Shown: piece after piece, positions 17,936 to 26,252 of the stretch
How positions within the stretch are numbered: position 1 is the stretch's first letter
Layout: each line of letters starts with the position of its first letter
Assembly: GCF_003234815.2 (NCBI RefSeq)
Contig: NZ_CP126279.1
Location: 1,736,001-1,800,000, forward strand
DNA length: 64,000 nt
From: Curtobacterium sp. MCBD17_035
GTDB taxonomy: Bacteria; Actinomycetota; Actinomycetes; Actinomycetales; Microbacteriaceae
Direction of reading: 5' to 3'
Notes under the pieces: generated by a model
Database searches by the model: none
What the model saw: only the letters and a program-made list of their open reading frames with translations
Told to the model about the DNA's origin: nothing
Made by a program: the position numbers and the translations under genes

Positions 17936-19522
17936 ATGGCCGACGAGACCGCACCGGAGACCGAGAGTCCGCTGCTGAACCCTCATCCGTCCTCCGGCGG
18001 ACTCGAACGATCCGACGTCGTGGTCCGGAAGGGCCGGCTGACGCTCCTCAACGGGCACCTCACCCCGCAGCAGTCGATGATCGAGGACCTGCTCTTCATC
18101 GACGACGCGCTCACGGCCGCCGACGTCGACCACATGCTCATCCGCGGCAACGACACCCGGCCCGTGCTCGCGCTCGACGAGCGTGACCGACAGCGCGCCG
18201 AGAGCACGCTCATGGACGCCTGCGCGAACGAGCCGTTCTACGCGAAGCCACCGGGGGAGCGCGCGGTCCTCATCGCCGACGACGGTCTCGGGCAGTCCGG
18301 GAGGGACGTGCTGCGGCTGTTCCGTCCCCGTCTGGAGCCGATCGGTCGCCTCCGCTACGGCGCGGACACCGCGGTCCAGGTCGAGTTCTGGCGCGTCACC
18401 GACACCGAGGTCCTCGCGCCCGTCGAGAACGCGATGATGCGCCGCAGTCTGCCGCTCGACGAGTTCGTCCGGACCGAGGTGGAGCGCTACGGCCGCACGT
18501 GGCAGACGATCGAGCACATGTTCGACGACCACGTCAGCGACATCACGTTCCCCATCGACATGGTCTTCTCGTGGGTCGACGGCAACGCGATCGAGTACCA
18601 GCGCGCCCGGCAAGCCCAGCAGGCCAGCGCCGTCCTGGGCGAGGGCGACGACGCCCCGGCCCGCTTCCGGCAGATCGACGAGCTCAAGTACGCACTCCGG
18701 TCGGTGCACACGTTCGCGCCCTGGATCCGCACGATCTACATCGCGACCGATTCCCCCGCCCCGGCTTGGCTCGCGGATCACCCACGGGTGCGGATCGTCC
18801 GGAGCGAGGAGTTCTTCGCCGATCCGTCGGTCCTGCCGACGCACAACTCGCAGGCCGTCGAGTCGCAGCTCCACCACATCCCCGGCTTGAGCGAACACTT
18901 CATCTACTCGAACGACGACATGTTCTTCGGCCGCTGGGTCGACCCGTCGATGTTCTTCTCGCCCGGCTCGATCACGAAGTTCATCCTCGCCACCACCCGG
19001 ATCGGCCTGGGGACGAACAACGCTCAGCGCAGCGGCTTCGAGAACTCGGCACGGGTGAACCGGCAGCTCCTCCAGCAGCGGTTCGGCGCGATCACCACGC
19101 GGCACCTCGAACACGCCGCCACCCCGCTCCGCAAGAGCGTCATGTCCGAGATGGAGCACGAGTTCGCCGACGAGTTCGCGCGCACGGCAGCGTCACGGTT
19201 CCGCGCCGCCGACAACATCTCCGTGACGAACTCGCTGTACCACTACTACGCACTCATGACCGGGCGCGCCATCGTCCAGGAGAACGCGGTGGTGCAGTAC
19301 GTCGACACGACCATGGTGTCCGGCCTCACGGCGCTCGACGAGCTGCTCCGCCGGCGCAACGTCGACTTCTTCTGCCTCAACGACGGGAGCTTCCCGGAGG
19401 TCTCCGACGACGAGCGCACCGCCCGGGTGACGGACTTCCTCGAGAAGTACTTCCCGTTCCCGGCCCCGTGGGAGCGGCCCACCGATGGGATCGCTCCCGC
19501 CGGAGCCGCTACCGCCGGCTGA
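17936..19522 (+). CDS. Stealth family sugar-phosphate transferase
   Basis: A 528-residue Stealth protein. The family includes capsule hexose-1-phosphate transferases and the catalytic part of GlcNAc-1-phosphotransferase. Visible blocks: CR1 at about 202-215 (PIDMVFSWVDGN); CR2 at about 245-345 with QIDELKYALRSVHTFAPW, HNSQAVE and FIYSNDDMFFG; CR3 at about 358-420 with NNAQRSGFENSAR; and a C-terminal block with FFCLNDGS. A variable N-terminal region precedes CR1. It probably transfers a hexose phosphate to a surface glycan. No polymer export genes adjoin it, so the acceptor is unknown. Its 3' end overlaps the convergent phosphoesterase by 14 nt. Confidence 0.9.
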   Translation: MADETAPETESPLLNPHPSSGGLERSDVVVRKGRLTLLNGHLTPQQSMIEDLLFIDDALTAADVDHMLIRGNDTRPVLALDERDRQRAESTLMDACANEPFYAKPPGERAVLIADDGLGQSGRDVLRLFRPRLEPIGRLRYGADTAVQVEFWRVTDTEVLAPVENAMMRRSLPLDEFVRTEVERYGRTWQTIEHMFDDHVSDITFPIDMVFSWVDGNAIEYQRARQAQQASAVLGEGDDAPARFRQIDELKYALRSVHTFAPWIRTIYIATDSPAPAWLADHPRVRIVRSEEFFADPSVLPTHNSQAVESQLHHIPGLSEHFIYSNDDMFFGRWVDPSMFFSPGSITKFILATTRIGLGTNNAQRSGFENSARVNRQLLQQRFGAITTRHLEHAATPLRKSVMSEMEHEFADEFARTAASRFRAADNISVTNSLYHYYALMTGRAIVQENAVVQYVDTTMVSGLTALDELLRRRNVDFFCLNDGSFPEVSDDERTARVTDFLEKYFPFPAPWERPTDGIAPAGAATAG

Positions 19523-20471
19523 CGGGGGAGGCCGGCACCACCTCGTCGCGGAACACGGGGATGCTCGAGGTGACCGGCTGCGGTTCGACCGCGGCCGGGA
19601 TGACCACGCCTGCCGCAGCGAGCCGTTCGGCAACCTGTACCGGCGCGACGCGCTCACCCACGGTCGCGTAGTGCCCGATCGGAACGACCGAGTGGACCAC
19701 GGTCGATCCGTACACGTGCACGAGGTTGAACGACTGCGCACCGTCGCGCCCGCGGGTGCCACCGCCCTCGGTGACCAGGTCCTGCGTGTAGCAGGTCGCG
19801 CTGGCGACCGAGACGGGGATCCCGGCGAACTGTGACGTCGTCGAGTAGTGCAAGTGGCCACCGATGATCGAGATGATGTCGGAGCCCTCCACCACCTCGG
19901 CGAGTGCCTGCTGGTCGCGCAGTTCGACGAGGACCGTCAGGTCCTGGACACTCGGCACGGGCGGGTGGTGGAGCGCGAGGATGGTGCCGTGCGGCGCCGC
20001 CACGCTGAGTTCCTCGGCGAGCCAGTCGAGCTGCGCGGAGGTCAGTTCCCCGTAGTGGTGGCCAGGCACACTCGTGTCGAGCGTGATCACCCGGAGCCCG
20101 TTGACGTCGTACACGAAGTCCACGGGCCGGTCGGTGGGCTGCAGACCGAACAGCTCACGCCGGAACGCGCCACGCTCGTCGTGGTTGCCCATCGCCCAGA
20201 TGAGCTGGGCACCGAGTCGTTCCGACGCCGGTTCGAGGATGCGGCGGACCCGTGCGTACGCTCCTGGCTCACCGCGGTCCGCGACGTCGCCCGTGACGAC
20301 GATGGCCTCGGGGTGCGAACCCGACGCCTCGATCTCGTCGACGATCTGCTGCAACCGCGCAGCCGAGTCGACGTCTCCGTACAGCTCGCCGTCAGCGGCG
20401 ATGAGGTGGGTGTCGGAGAGGTGGAGCAGGAAGTGGTTCGGCCTGGGGTGTTCGGCCGTCCGGATGTCCAT
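19509..20471 (-). CDS. Metallophosphoesterase, CpdA-like phosphodiesterase
   Basis: A calcineurin-like phosphoesterase of the class III cyclic nucleotide phosphodiesterase type, 320 residues. Metal ligands are in HLSDTHL, VVTGDVADRG, MGNHDERG, LALHHPP and GGHLHYS. It resembles the actinobacterial cAMP phosphodiesterase Rv0805/CpdA group, so cyclic AMP or another phosphodiester is the likely substrate. ATG 20471 is taken as the start; a TTG at 20486 would add five residues with no better ribosome site. The last 14 nt overlap the convergent Stealth gene. Confidence 0.88.
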   Translation of the reverse strand: MDIRTAEHPRPNHFLLHLSDTHLIAADGELYGDVDSAARLQQIVDEIEASGSHPEAIVVTGDVADRGEPGAYARVRRILEPASERLGAQLIWAMGNHDERGAFRRELFGLQPTDRPVDFVYDVNGLRVITLDTSVPGHHYGELTSAQLDWLAEELSVAAPHGTILALHHPPVPSVQDLTVLVELRDQQALAEVVEGSDIISIIGGHLHYSTTSQFAGIPVSVASATCYTQDLVTEGGGTRGRDGAQSFNLVHVYGSTVVHSVVPIGHYATVGERVAPVQVAERLAAAGVVIPAAVEPQPVTSSIPVFRDEVVPASPVSRR

Positions 20472-20606
20472 GGAGCTCGCAATCAATCACTCGTCGAGGA
20501 ACAGCGCGGCCAACGTTGTCACAGCCACGTACACCAGTCCAGCACCCGCGCGTGAACGTGCCCTGAACTGGGTGGGCGTGTCCGATCGTCCCCAGGTGAA
20601 CGACGA

Positions 20607-20636
20607 AGCGCCCGACCACCATCGTGGTCGGGCGCT
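20607..20636 (-). terminator. Hairpin terminator after qcrB
   Basis: A perfect 13-bp stem, AGCGCCCGACCAC paired with GTGGTCGGGCGCT, and a 4-nt loop, lying 14 nt beyond the qcrB stop. There is no T run. It probably ends the respiratory operon and insulates it from the phosphoesterase gene. Confidence 0.75.
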
Positions 20637-20649
20637 CCCGTATGTCGGT

Positions 20650-22356
20650 TCAGTGACCGCCGCTGCCGACCTGCGGCGCCTGGTGCGTGCCCTCGAGGTC
20701 CGGCCCGTGGTGCGCCGCATGCGCGGCGTCGAGCTCGGGCTTGGAGACGGGGGCGATGCGATCCTCGAAGAAGAACTTCGACATCCGAGCGCGGACCCGC
20801 TCGACCGGGCTGATCTTGCCACGTGCGTTCGGATGGAGCATGAGCGGCTGGTACTCGTTGAACTGCAGCAGACGCCACCGCTCGTACTCGTCGAGCTGCT
20901 CGTGGACCTCGATGTACTCGCCGTGCGGCAGGCGCACGATGCGGCCCGACTCGTACCCGTGCAGCACGATCTCGCGGTCCTTCTTCTGCAGCGCGAGGCA
21001 GACGCGCTTCGTGATCCAGAAGGCGAAGAACGGGCCGAGGACGACCATCGCCTGCACCACGTGGATGACGTGGTTCAGGGAGACCATGAAGTGCGTGGCG
21101 ATGATGTCCGAACTCGCGGCGGCCCAGAGGCCGCCGTAGAGCGTCATGCCGGCGGCACCGATGGCCGTGCGGGTCGGCGCGTTGCGCGGGCGGTCGGCGA
21201 TGTGGTGCTCGCGCTTGTCGCCCGTGACCCACGCCTCGAGGAACGGGTACAGCAGGATGGCGCTGATGAGCAGCACGAGCACGATGATCGGCGCGAGGAT
21301 GTTCATCGAGAGCGTGTAGTTGCCCCAGATCACGAACTCCCAGTGCGGCGGGACCAGACGCAGGGCGCCGTCGGCGAAGCCGATGTACCAGTCGGGCTGG
21401 GTCCCCGCGGACACGGGGGACGGGTCGTACGGACCGTACGTCCAGATCGGGTTGATCGTGAACAGCGACGCGATCAGGGCGAGGATGCCCGCGACGATGA
21501 AGAAGAACCCGCCCGCCTTCGCGGCGAAGGCCGGGAGGATCGGGACACCGACGACGTTCTCGTTGGTGCGGCCCGGGCCGGCGTACTGCGTGTGCTTGTT
21601 GATGACGACGAGCACGAGGTGCACACCGAGCACGGCGACCAGGATCGCCGGCAGCAGCAGGATGTGCAGCGTGTACAGGCGGCCGACGATCGCGGTCCCC
21701 GGGAATTCCCCGCCGAACAGCAGGTAGGCGATCCACACGCCGATGACCGGGACACCCTCGATCATGCCGACGATGATGCGGAGGCCGTTGCCGGACAACA
21801 GGTCGTCGGGGAGCGAGTACCCCGTGAAGCCCTCGGCCATGGCGAGGACCCAGAGGAGGAAGCCGAACACCCAGTTGAGCTCACGCGGCTTGCGGAACGC
21901 GCCCGTGAAGTACACCCGGAGCATGTGCAGCATGATCGAGGCCACGAACAGCAGCGCCGCCCAGTGGTGGATCTGCCGGACGAACAGACCGCCGCGGATG
22001 TCGAACGAGATGTTGAGCGTCGACTGGTACGCCGCCGACATCTCGATGCCCTTGAGCGGGACCCACGAGCCGTCGTACGAGACGTCCGCCATCGACGCCT
22101 GGAAGAAGAACGTCAGGAAGGTGCCGGACAGCAGCACGACGACGAAGCTGTAGAGCGCCACCTCGCCGAGCATGAACGACCAGTGGTCGGGGAAGATCTT
22201 GCGACCGACCTCTTTGACCAGCCCGGAGATGCTCGTGCGCTCGTCGATGTAGTTCGCGGCCGCGCCGACCAGCCGGGACGTCGGCGTCGGCGCGTTCTGC
22301 GGCGGTGTGGCCGCCGCCGGCGTGGGACCGGTGGTCCGTGTGGTGGTGGTGCTCAT
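20650..22356 (-). CDS. qcrB: Cytochrome bc1 complex cytochrome b subunit
   Basis: The di-heme, menaquinol-oxidising core of the actinobacterial cytochrome bcc complex. The 568 residues contain the membrane bundle with haem-ligand histidines in the WALLFVASIMLHMLRVYFTG region, GFTGYSLPDDLLSG, and the quinol-site motif PDWY near residue 313 (PEWY in many homologues). A long C-terminal extension typical of actinobacteria ends in a His-rich tail. ATG 22356 sits in ATGA overlap with the qcrA stop, so QcrA and QcrB are coupled. Confidence 0.96.
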   Translation of the reverse strand: MSTTTTRTTGPTPAAATPPQNAPTPTSRLVGAAANYIDERTSISGLVKEVGRKIFPDHWSFMLGEVALYSFVVVLLSGTFLTFFFQASMADVSYDGSWVPLKGIEMSAAYQSTLNISFDIRGGLFVRQIHHWAALLFVASIMLHMLRVYFTGAFRKPRELNWVFGFLLWVLAMAEGFTGYSLPDDLLSGNGLRIIVGMIEGVPVIGVWIAYLLFGGEFPGTAIVGRLYTLHILLLPAILVAVLGVHLVLVVINKHTQYAGPGRTNENVVGVPILPAFAAKAGGFFFIVAGILALIASLFTINPIWTYGPYDPSPVSAGTQPDWYIGFADGALRLVPPHWEFVIWGNYTLSMNILAPIIVLVLLISAILLYPFLEAWVTGDKREHHIADRPRNAPTRTAIGAAGMTLYGGLWAAASSDIIATHFMVSLNHVIHVVQAMVVLGPFFAFWITKRVCLALQKKDREIVLHGYESGRIVRLPHGEYIEVHEQLDEYERWRLLQFNEYQPLMLHPNARGKISPVERVRARMSKFFFEDRIAPVSKPELDAAHAAHHGPDLEGTHQAPQVGSGGH

Positions 22357-23426
22357 GAAACGCGCTCACGCTCCCAGAAGCTGGGGCCGACGGGCTCGTG
22401 GAAGTCGCTCTGCGCGACCAGGTAGCCCTCGGAGTCGACCGTGATGGGAAGTTGGGGAAGGGGCCGGCTCGCCGGGCCGAAGATGACCTCGCAGCTGTGC
22501 GCGACATCGAACGTCGACTGGTGGCACGGGCACAGCAGGTGGTGCGTCTGCTGCTCGTAGAGCGCGACGGGGCATCCGACGTGGGTGCAGATCTTCGAGT
22601 AGGCGACGATGCCGTCGTACCCCCAGTGTTCCTGGCCCTTGCGGGGATGGAGCTCCGACGGGTCCAGGCGCATGAGCAGGACGGCCGCCTTGGCCTTCTC
22701 CTCGAGCATGTCCGACTTGTCGAGCAGACCGTCGGGGATCACGTGGAAGACCGAGCCCTGGGTGACGTCGGACGCCTTGATCGGCAGGCCGGTCGGGTCC
22801 TTCGTCAGGCGCGTGCCCTGCTTCCACATCGTGTAGCTGAGGAGCTTGTTGGGGTCGGCAGCGGGCGCGAGATCGCGCACCAGCACGACACCAGGGAGCG
22901 GGAACGCCACGAGCGCACCGATGAGGCTGTTGCGGATGACCGTTCGACGGTTGAAGCCCGATTCCTTGTCGCCGAGCCGGAAGGCCTCGACGGCCTTCGC
23001 ACGGGTCTCCTCGGAGCCACGGGTCGCGTGACGCTGCTCGGAGATCTCGCGGTCCACGACGAGGGTCTTGGACCAGTAGACGGCACCGAACCCGAGGGCG
23101 AGGAGCGCCAGCGTGATCGACAGACCGAGGAACAGGTTGCCGAAGCGGACCGTCGACAGGTCGCCGGCGCGGACGGGGAACGCGACGTAGGACGCGATCG
23201 CCAGGATGCTGCCGATGATCGAGATGTAGAAGAACGTCGCGACCTGACGCTCGGCCAGACGCTCCTTCTTCGGGTCGACGTCGGTCCGCCGCGGGCGGTG
23301 CGGCGGCTCACCGGGGTTCTGGAACGGTTCGGCGGGCAGGACCGCGGTACCGGCGGGGATCGAGGGCGTGTCGTGCTTCTCGACAGCGGAGGACGCGGAC
23401 AGTACGTCGTCGTCGCGCTCTGTCAT
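22353..23426 (-). CDS. qcrA: Cytochrome bc1 complex Rieske iron-sulfur subunit
   Basis: Carries the 2Fe-2S cluster that passes electrons from quinol to cytochrome cc. It has 357 residues with an acidic N-terminal tail, three membrane helices (about 70-90, 105-130, 180-200; actinobacterial type) and a C-terminal Rieske fold with cluster ligands in CTHVGCPVALYE and LLCPCHQSTFD. ATG 23426 is preferred because GAAGGGA lies 5 nt upstream; an earlier in-frame start would add 10 residues without a ribosome site. It overlaps qcrB by 4 nt. Confidence 0.95.
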   Translation of the reverse strand: MTERDDDVLSASSAVEKHDTPSIPAGTAVLPAEPFQNPGEPPHRPRRTDVDPKKERLAERQVATFFYISIIGSILAIASYVAFPVRAGDLSTVRFGNLFLGLSITLALLALGFGAVYWSKTLVVDREISEQRHATRGSEETRAKAVEAFRLGDKESGFNRRTVIRNSLIGALVAFPLPGVVLVRDLAPAADPNKLLSYTMWKQGTRLTKDPTGLPIKASDVTQGSVFHVIPDGLLDKSDMLEEKAKAAVLLMRLDPSELHPRKGQEHWGYDGIVAYSKICTHVGCPVALYEQQTHHLLCPCHQSTFDVAHSCEVIFGPASRPLPQLPITVDSEGYLVAQSDFHEPVGPSFWERERVS

Positions 23427-23463
23427 GGTGTTCCCTTCAGTGGTGTCGTGCGACACGGGTCGA

Positions 23464-24291
23464 TCAGTTGGTCTTCGCGGTGAGCCAGACGGTCACCGCG
23501 ACGACCGCACCGAGTCCGAAGATCCAGAGGAACAGGCCCTCTGCCACCGGGCCGATGTCACCGAGGGCGAACCCGCCCGGGGACTTCGTGTCCTGGATGT
23601 ACTTCAGATAGGTGATGATGTCCGCCTTCTGCTTCGGCGTGATGTTCAGGTCGTTGAAGACCGGCATGTTCTGCGGACCGGTGAGCATGGCCTCGTAGAT
23701 GTGCTTGCCCGACACCGACTTGAGGTTCGGCGCGTACTTGCCCTCGGTCAGGGCACCGCCGGCACCCGCGACGTTGTGGCACATCGCGCAGTTCACCCGG
23801 AACAGTTCGGCGCCCTTGGCCGCGTTGGCGTTGCCGTTGGTGAGGCTCGCCTTCGGGATGGACGGGCCCGGGCCGAGCGACGACACGTAGGCGGCGATGT
23901 CCGCGACCTGCTCATCCGTGAACTGCGCGGGCTTCTCCTCGACCTGCGGGCCGTTCGACGCCGCGGGCATGCGACCCGTGCCGACCTGGAAGTCGACCGA
24001 GGCGGCGCCGACGCCGATGAGCGACGGACCGGACTTCGTGCCCTGTGCGCTGAGCCCGTGGCACGTGGCGCAGTTCGACGCGAAGAGCTTCTGCCCCTCG
24101 TTGACCCGCGACTGGCTGGTGGCCGCGACCGTGGTCGACTGCGAGGAGTCCGCGTTGGCCGATGAGGTGAACAGGGCGTACGCGCCGCCGGTCGTCATCA
24201 GGCCGACGACGATCAGCGACACGGTCGCCAGCGGGGAGCGGCGGCCCTTCTTGGCGCCGGTGCGGCGCTCGGACTTGCTTCGAGAGAACAT
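23464..24291 (-). CDS. qcrC: Cytochrome bc1 complex di-haem cytochrome c subunit
   Basis: The fused di-haem cytochrome cc that replaces soluble cytochrome c in Actinobacteria and passes electrons directly to the aa3 oxidase. Its 275 residues have an N-terminal membrane anchor (about 22-45), two haem-binding motifs CATCH and CAMCH, two later methionine-containing segments that may supply axial ligands, and a C-terminal membrane helix (GLFLWIFGLGAVVAV). It follows ctaE by 21 nt and precedes qcrA by 37 nt. Confidence 0.95.
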   Translation of the reverse strand: MFSRSKSERRTGAKKGRRSPLATVSLIVVGLMTTGGAYALFTSSANADSSQSTTVAATSQSRVNEGQKLFASNCATCHGLSAQGTKSGPSLIGVGAASVDFQVGTGRMPAASNGPQVEEKPAQFTDEQVADIAAYVSSLGPGPSIPKASLTNGNANAAKGAELFRVNCAMCHNVAGAGGALTEGKYAPNLKSVSGKHIYEAMLTGPQNMPVFNDLNITPKQKADIITYLKYIQDTKSPGGFALGDIGPVAEGLFLWIFGLGAVVAVTVWLTAKTN

Positions 24292-24312
24292 GCGCGTGGG
24301 GCTATCCGATTC

Positions 24313-24942
24313 CTACTTGAGAAGGTAGATGACGGCGAAGAGGCCGATCCAGACGACATCGACGAAGTGCCAGTAGTACGACACGACGATCGCGGTGGTC
24401 GCTTCCTTGTGACCGAAGTTCTTCGCGGCGAAGCCGCGGCCGAGGGTCAGGAGGAACGCGAGGAGGCCGCCGGTGACGTGGAGGCCGTGGAAGCCCGTGG
24501 TCATGAAGAAGGCAGACCCGTAGGCGCTCGAGGACAGCGTGACGCCCTCGTGCCAGAGGTTCGAGTACTCGTAGACCTGGCCGCAGATGAACACCGCGCC
24601 CATGCAGTAGGTGACGAAGAACCACTCGGTCATGCCCCAGTCGCGCGGCTTCCAGCTCGTGCGGTGCACCTGGAAGCGCTCGGCGGCGAACACCGCGAAC
24701 TGGCAGGCGAAGCTCGACAGGACCAGGACGATCGTGTTCGTGGCGGCGTACGGCACGTCGAGGTGCGCGGTCTCGGTCGCCCAGAGCTTCGGGGACGTGC
24801 TGCGCAGCGTGAAGTAGATCGCGAACAGGCCGGCGAAGAACATGACCTCGCTGCCCAGCCACACGATGGTCCCCACGGCGACGGGGTTCGGCCGGTTCAG
24901 GACCGCGCCCTGGGCTGGTCTGGAGAGAGGGGTGCTTGTCAC
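24313..24942 (-). CDS. ctaE: Cytochrome c oxidase subunit III
   Basis: Subunit III of the aa3 terminal oxidase, with five to seven membrane helices. [19 protein letters not shown] and [14 protein letters not shown] are family hallmarks, and the protein ends ...[13 protein letters not shown] choose GTG 24942, giving [19 protein letters not shown] -10 box ends exactly 7 nt before it, matching the leaderless spacing of neighbouring genes, and homologues usually begin MTST. An ATG at 24951 overlaps that -10 box and would add three residues. First gene of ctaE-qcrCAB. Confidence 0.93.
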   Translation of the reverse strand: MTSTPLSRPAQGAVLNRPNPVAVGTIVWLGSEVMFFAGLFAIYFTLRSTSPKLWATETAHLDVPYAATNTIVLVLSSFACQFAVFAAERFQVHRTSWKPRDWGMTEWFFVTYCMGAVFICGQVYEYSNLWHEGVTLSSSAYGSAFFMTTGFHGLHVTGGLLAFLLTLGRGFAAKNFGHKEATTAIVVSYYWHFVDVVWIGLFAVIYLLK

Positions 24943-24949
24943 GTCGTCC

Positions 24950-24955
24950 ATTATG
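24950..24955 (-). promoter_or_regulatory. -10 box (CATAAT) of ctaE-qcrCAB
   Basis: On the minus strand CATAAT overlaps the first possible ATG (24951) and lies 7 nt before the GTG at 24942. If it is the true -10, the mRNA starts at or next to that GTG, and the ATG is untranscribed. Confidence 0.45.
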
Positions 24956-25009
24956 GCCCGAACCACGGACAGTGTTTTCGCAGGCAACTGGCGGGTCCTT
25001 CGAAATCAG

Positions 25010-25015
25010 TACGAT
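25010..25015 (+). promoter_or_regulatory. -10 box (TACGAT) of trpD
   Basis: TACGAT lies 7 nt before the trpD ATG at 25023, so the transcript would be leaderless. No Shine-Dalgarno sequence is present apart from a run of Gs. Confidence 0.5.
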
Positions 25016-25022
25016 CGGGGGC

Positions 25023-26075
25023 ATGCACGACTCGTTCTCCTGGCCGTCGGTCATCGGCTCCCTCATGGCCGGCACGGACCTGTCGATCAGCGAATCCGCA
25101 TGGGCCATGGAGGACATCGTCGCCGGGCGTGCCACACCCGCCCAGATCGCGGGGTTCCTCGTCGCGCTCCGCGCCAAGGGCGAGACGGTGGACGAGGTCG
25201 TCGGGTTCCGTGACGCGATCCTCGAGAGCGCCGTCCCACTCGACGTCGACCCCATGGCGCTCGACATCGTCGGGACGGGTGGCGACGTCGTCGGGACGGT
25301 GAACGTCTCGACCATGGCGGCGATCGTCGTCGCCTCCGCCGGGGTGCCCGTCGTCAAGCACGGCAACCGTGCATCGAGTTCCCGTTCGGGGTCGTCCGAC
25401 GTCCTCGCGGCACTCGGCCTCGACCTCACCCTCGACGCCGCGCGTGTCGCCGAGACGTTCCGCCGCGTCGGCCTGACGTTCGCGTTCGCGAGTGCCTTCC
25501 ACCCGGGGTTCGCCCACGCCGCGTCGGTCCGCCGGGAGATCGGCGTCCCCACGGTCTTCAACTTCCTCGGGCCCCTCGTGAACCCGGCTCGGTGCGAGGC
25601 GAACGCCGTCGGCGTGGCGCAGCTCGACCTCGTGCCGATCATCACGGGCGTGTTCCAGACACGGGGTGCGACGGCACTGGTGTTCCGGGGGGACGACGGG
25701 CTCGACGAGCTCACCACGACCGGCCACAGCCACATCTGGGAGGTCAGCGGCGGCTCCGTGACCGAGCATGATCTCGACCCCCGGGACCTCGGCATCCCTC
25801 GTGCCCGCACGACCGACCTCCTGGGCGGCGAGCCCGCCGAGAACGCCGCGATCGTGCGGCGCGTGCTGGCGGGGGAGACGGGCGCGGTGCGCGACATCGT
25901 GCTCCTCAACGCCGCCGCCGGCCTCGTCGCGTTCCGGCTCGCCGCCGATCCCACACAGGTGTTGCGGCCGCTGCTGCAGCGGTTCCGCGAGGAACTCGTG
26001 GTCGCGGCCGAGGCCGTCGACTCCGGAGCGGCGGAAGCGAAGCTCGCGGCCTGGGTGGGCGAGCACCGAGCCTGA
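25023..26075 (+). CDS. trpD: Anthranilate phosphoribosyltransferase
   Basis: Adds phosphoribose from PRPP to anthranilate, the second committed step of tryptophan synthesis. It has 350 residues with the PRPP-binding DIVGTGGDVVGTVNVST, the anthranilate-site KHGNRASSS, and FNFLGPLVNPA. The ATG at 25023 is preferred over upstream starts that overlap the ctaE promoter. It lies apart from other trp genes and divergent from ctaE-qcrCAB, the same neighbourhood as in Mycobacterium tuberculosis, so the position is ancestral. Confidence 0.95.
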   Translation: MHDSFSWPSVIGSLMAGTDLSISESAWAMEDIVAGRATPAQIAGFLVALRAKGETVDEVVGFRDAILESAVPLDVDPMALDIVGTGGDVVGTVNVSTMAAIVVASAGVPVVKHGNRASSSRSGSSDVLAALGLDLTLDAARVAETFRRVGLTFAFASAFHPGFAHAASVRREIGVPTVFNFLGPLVNPARCEANAVGVAQLDLVPIITGVFQTRGATALVFRGDDGLDELTTTGHSHIWEVSGGSVTEHDLDPRDLGIPRARTTDLLGGEPAENAAIVRRVLAGETGAVRDIVLLNAAAGLVAFRLAADPTQVLRPLLQRFREELVVAAEAVDSGAAEAKLAAWVGEHRA

Positions 26076-26197
26076 AGCGTTCCTCACGGAGCACGGGCGT
26101 GTCGACGACGCGCGTCGTCCATCCCCGTCAGGTCCGGACCGCTCGGGGACGAGGCGGGCCGCCCGGCGGGGGAGGCCGGTCCTCCCGACCGACACGC

Positions 26198-26233
26198 GGA
26201 CGGCCCCGGCCACGGTCGTGGTCGGGGCCGTCC
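26198..26233. terminator. Bidirectional hairpin between trpD and glpK
   Basis: Sixteen paired positions: GGACGGCCCC with GGGGCCGTCC outside, GGCCAC with GTGGTC inside (one G-T pair), and a 4-nt loop. It sits between the convergent 3' ends of trpD and glpK and has no T tract. Nothing else recognisable lies in the 177-nt gap. Confidence 0.75.
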
Positions 26234-26252
26234 GTCGGCGGGCGTCAGCGGC

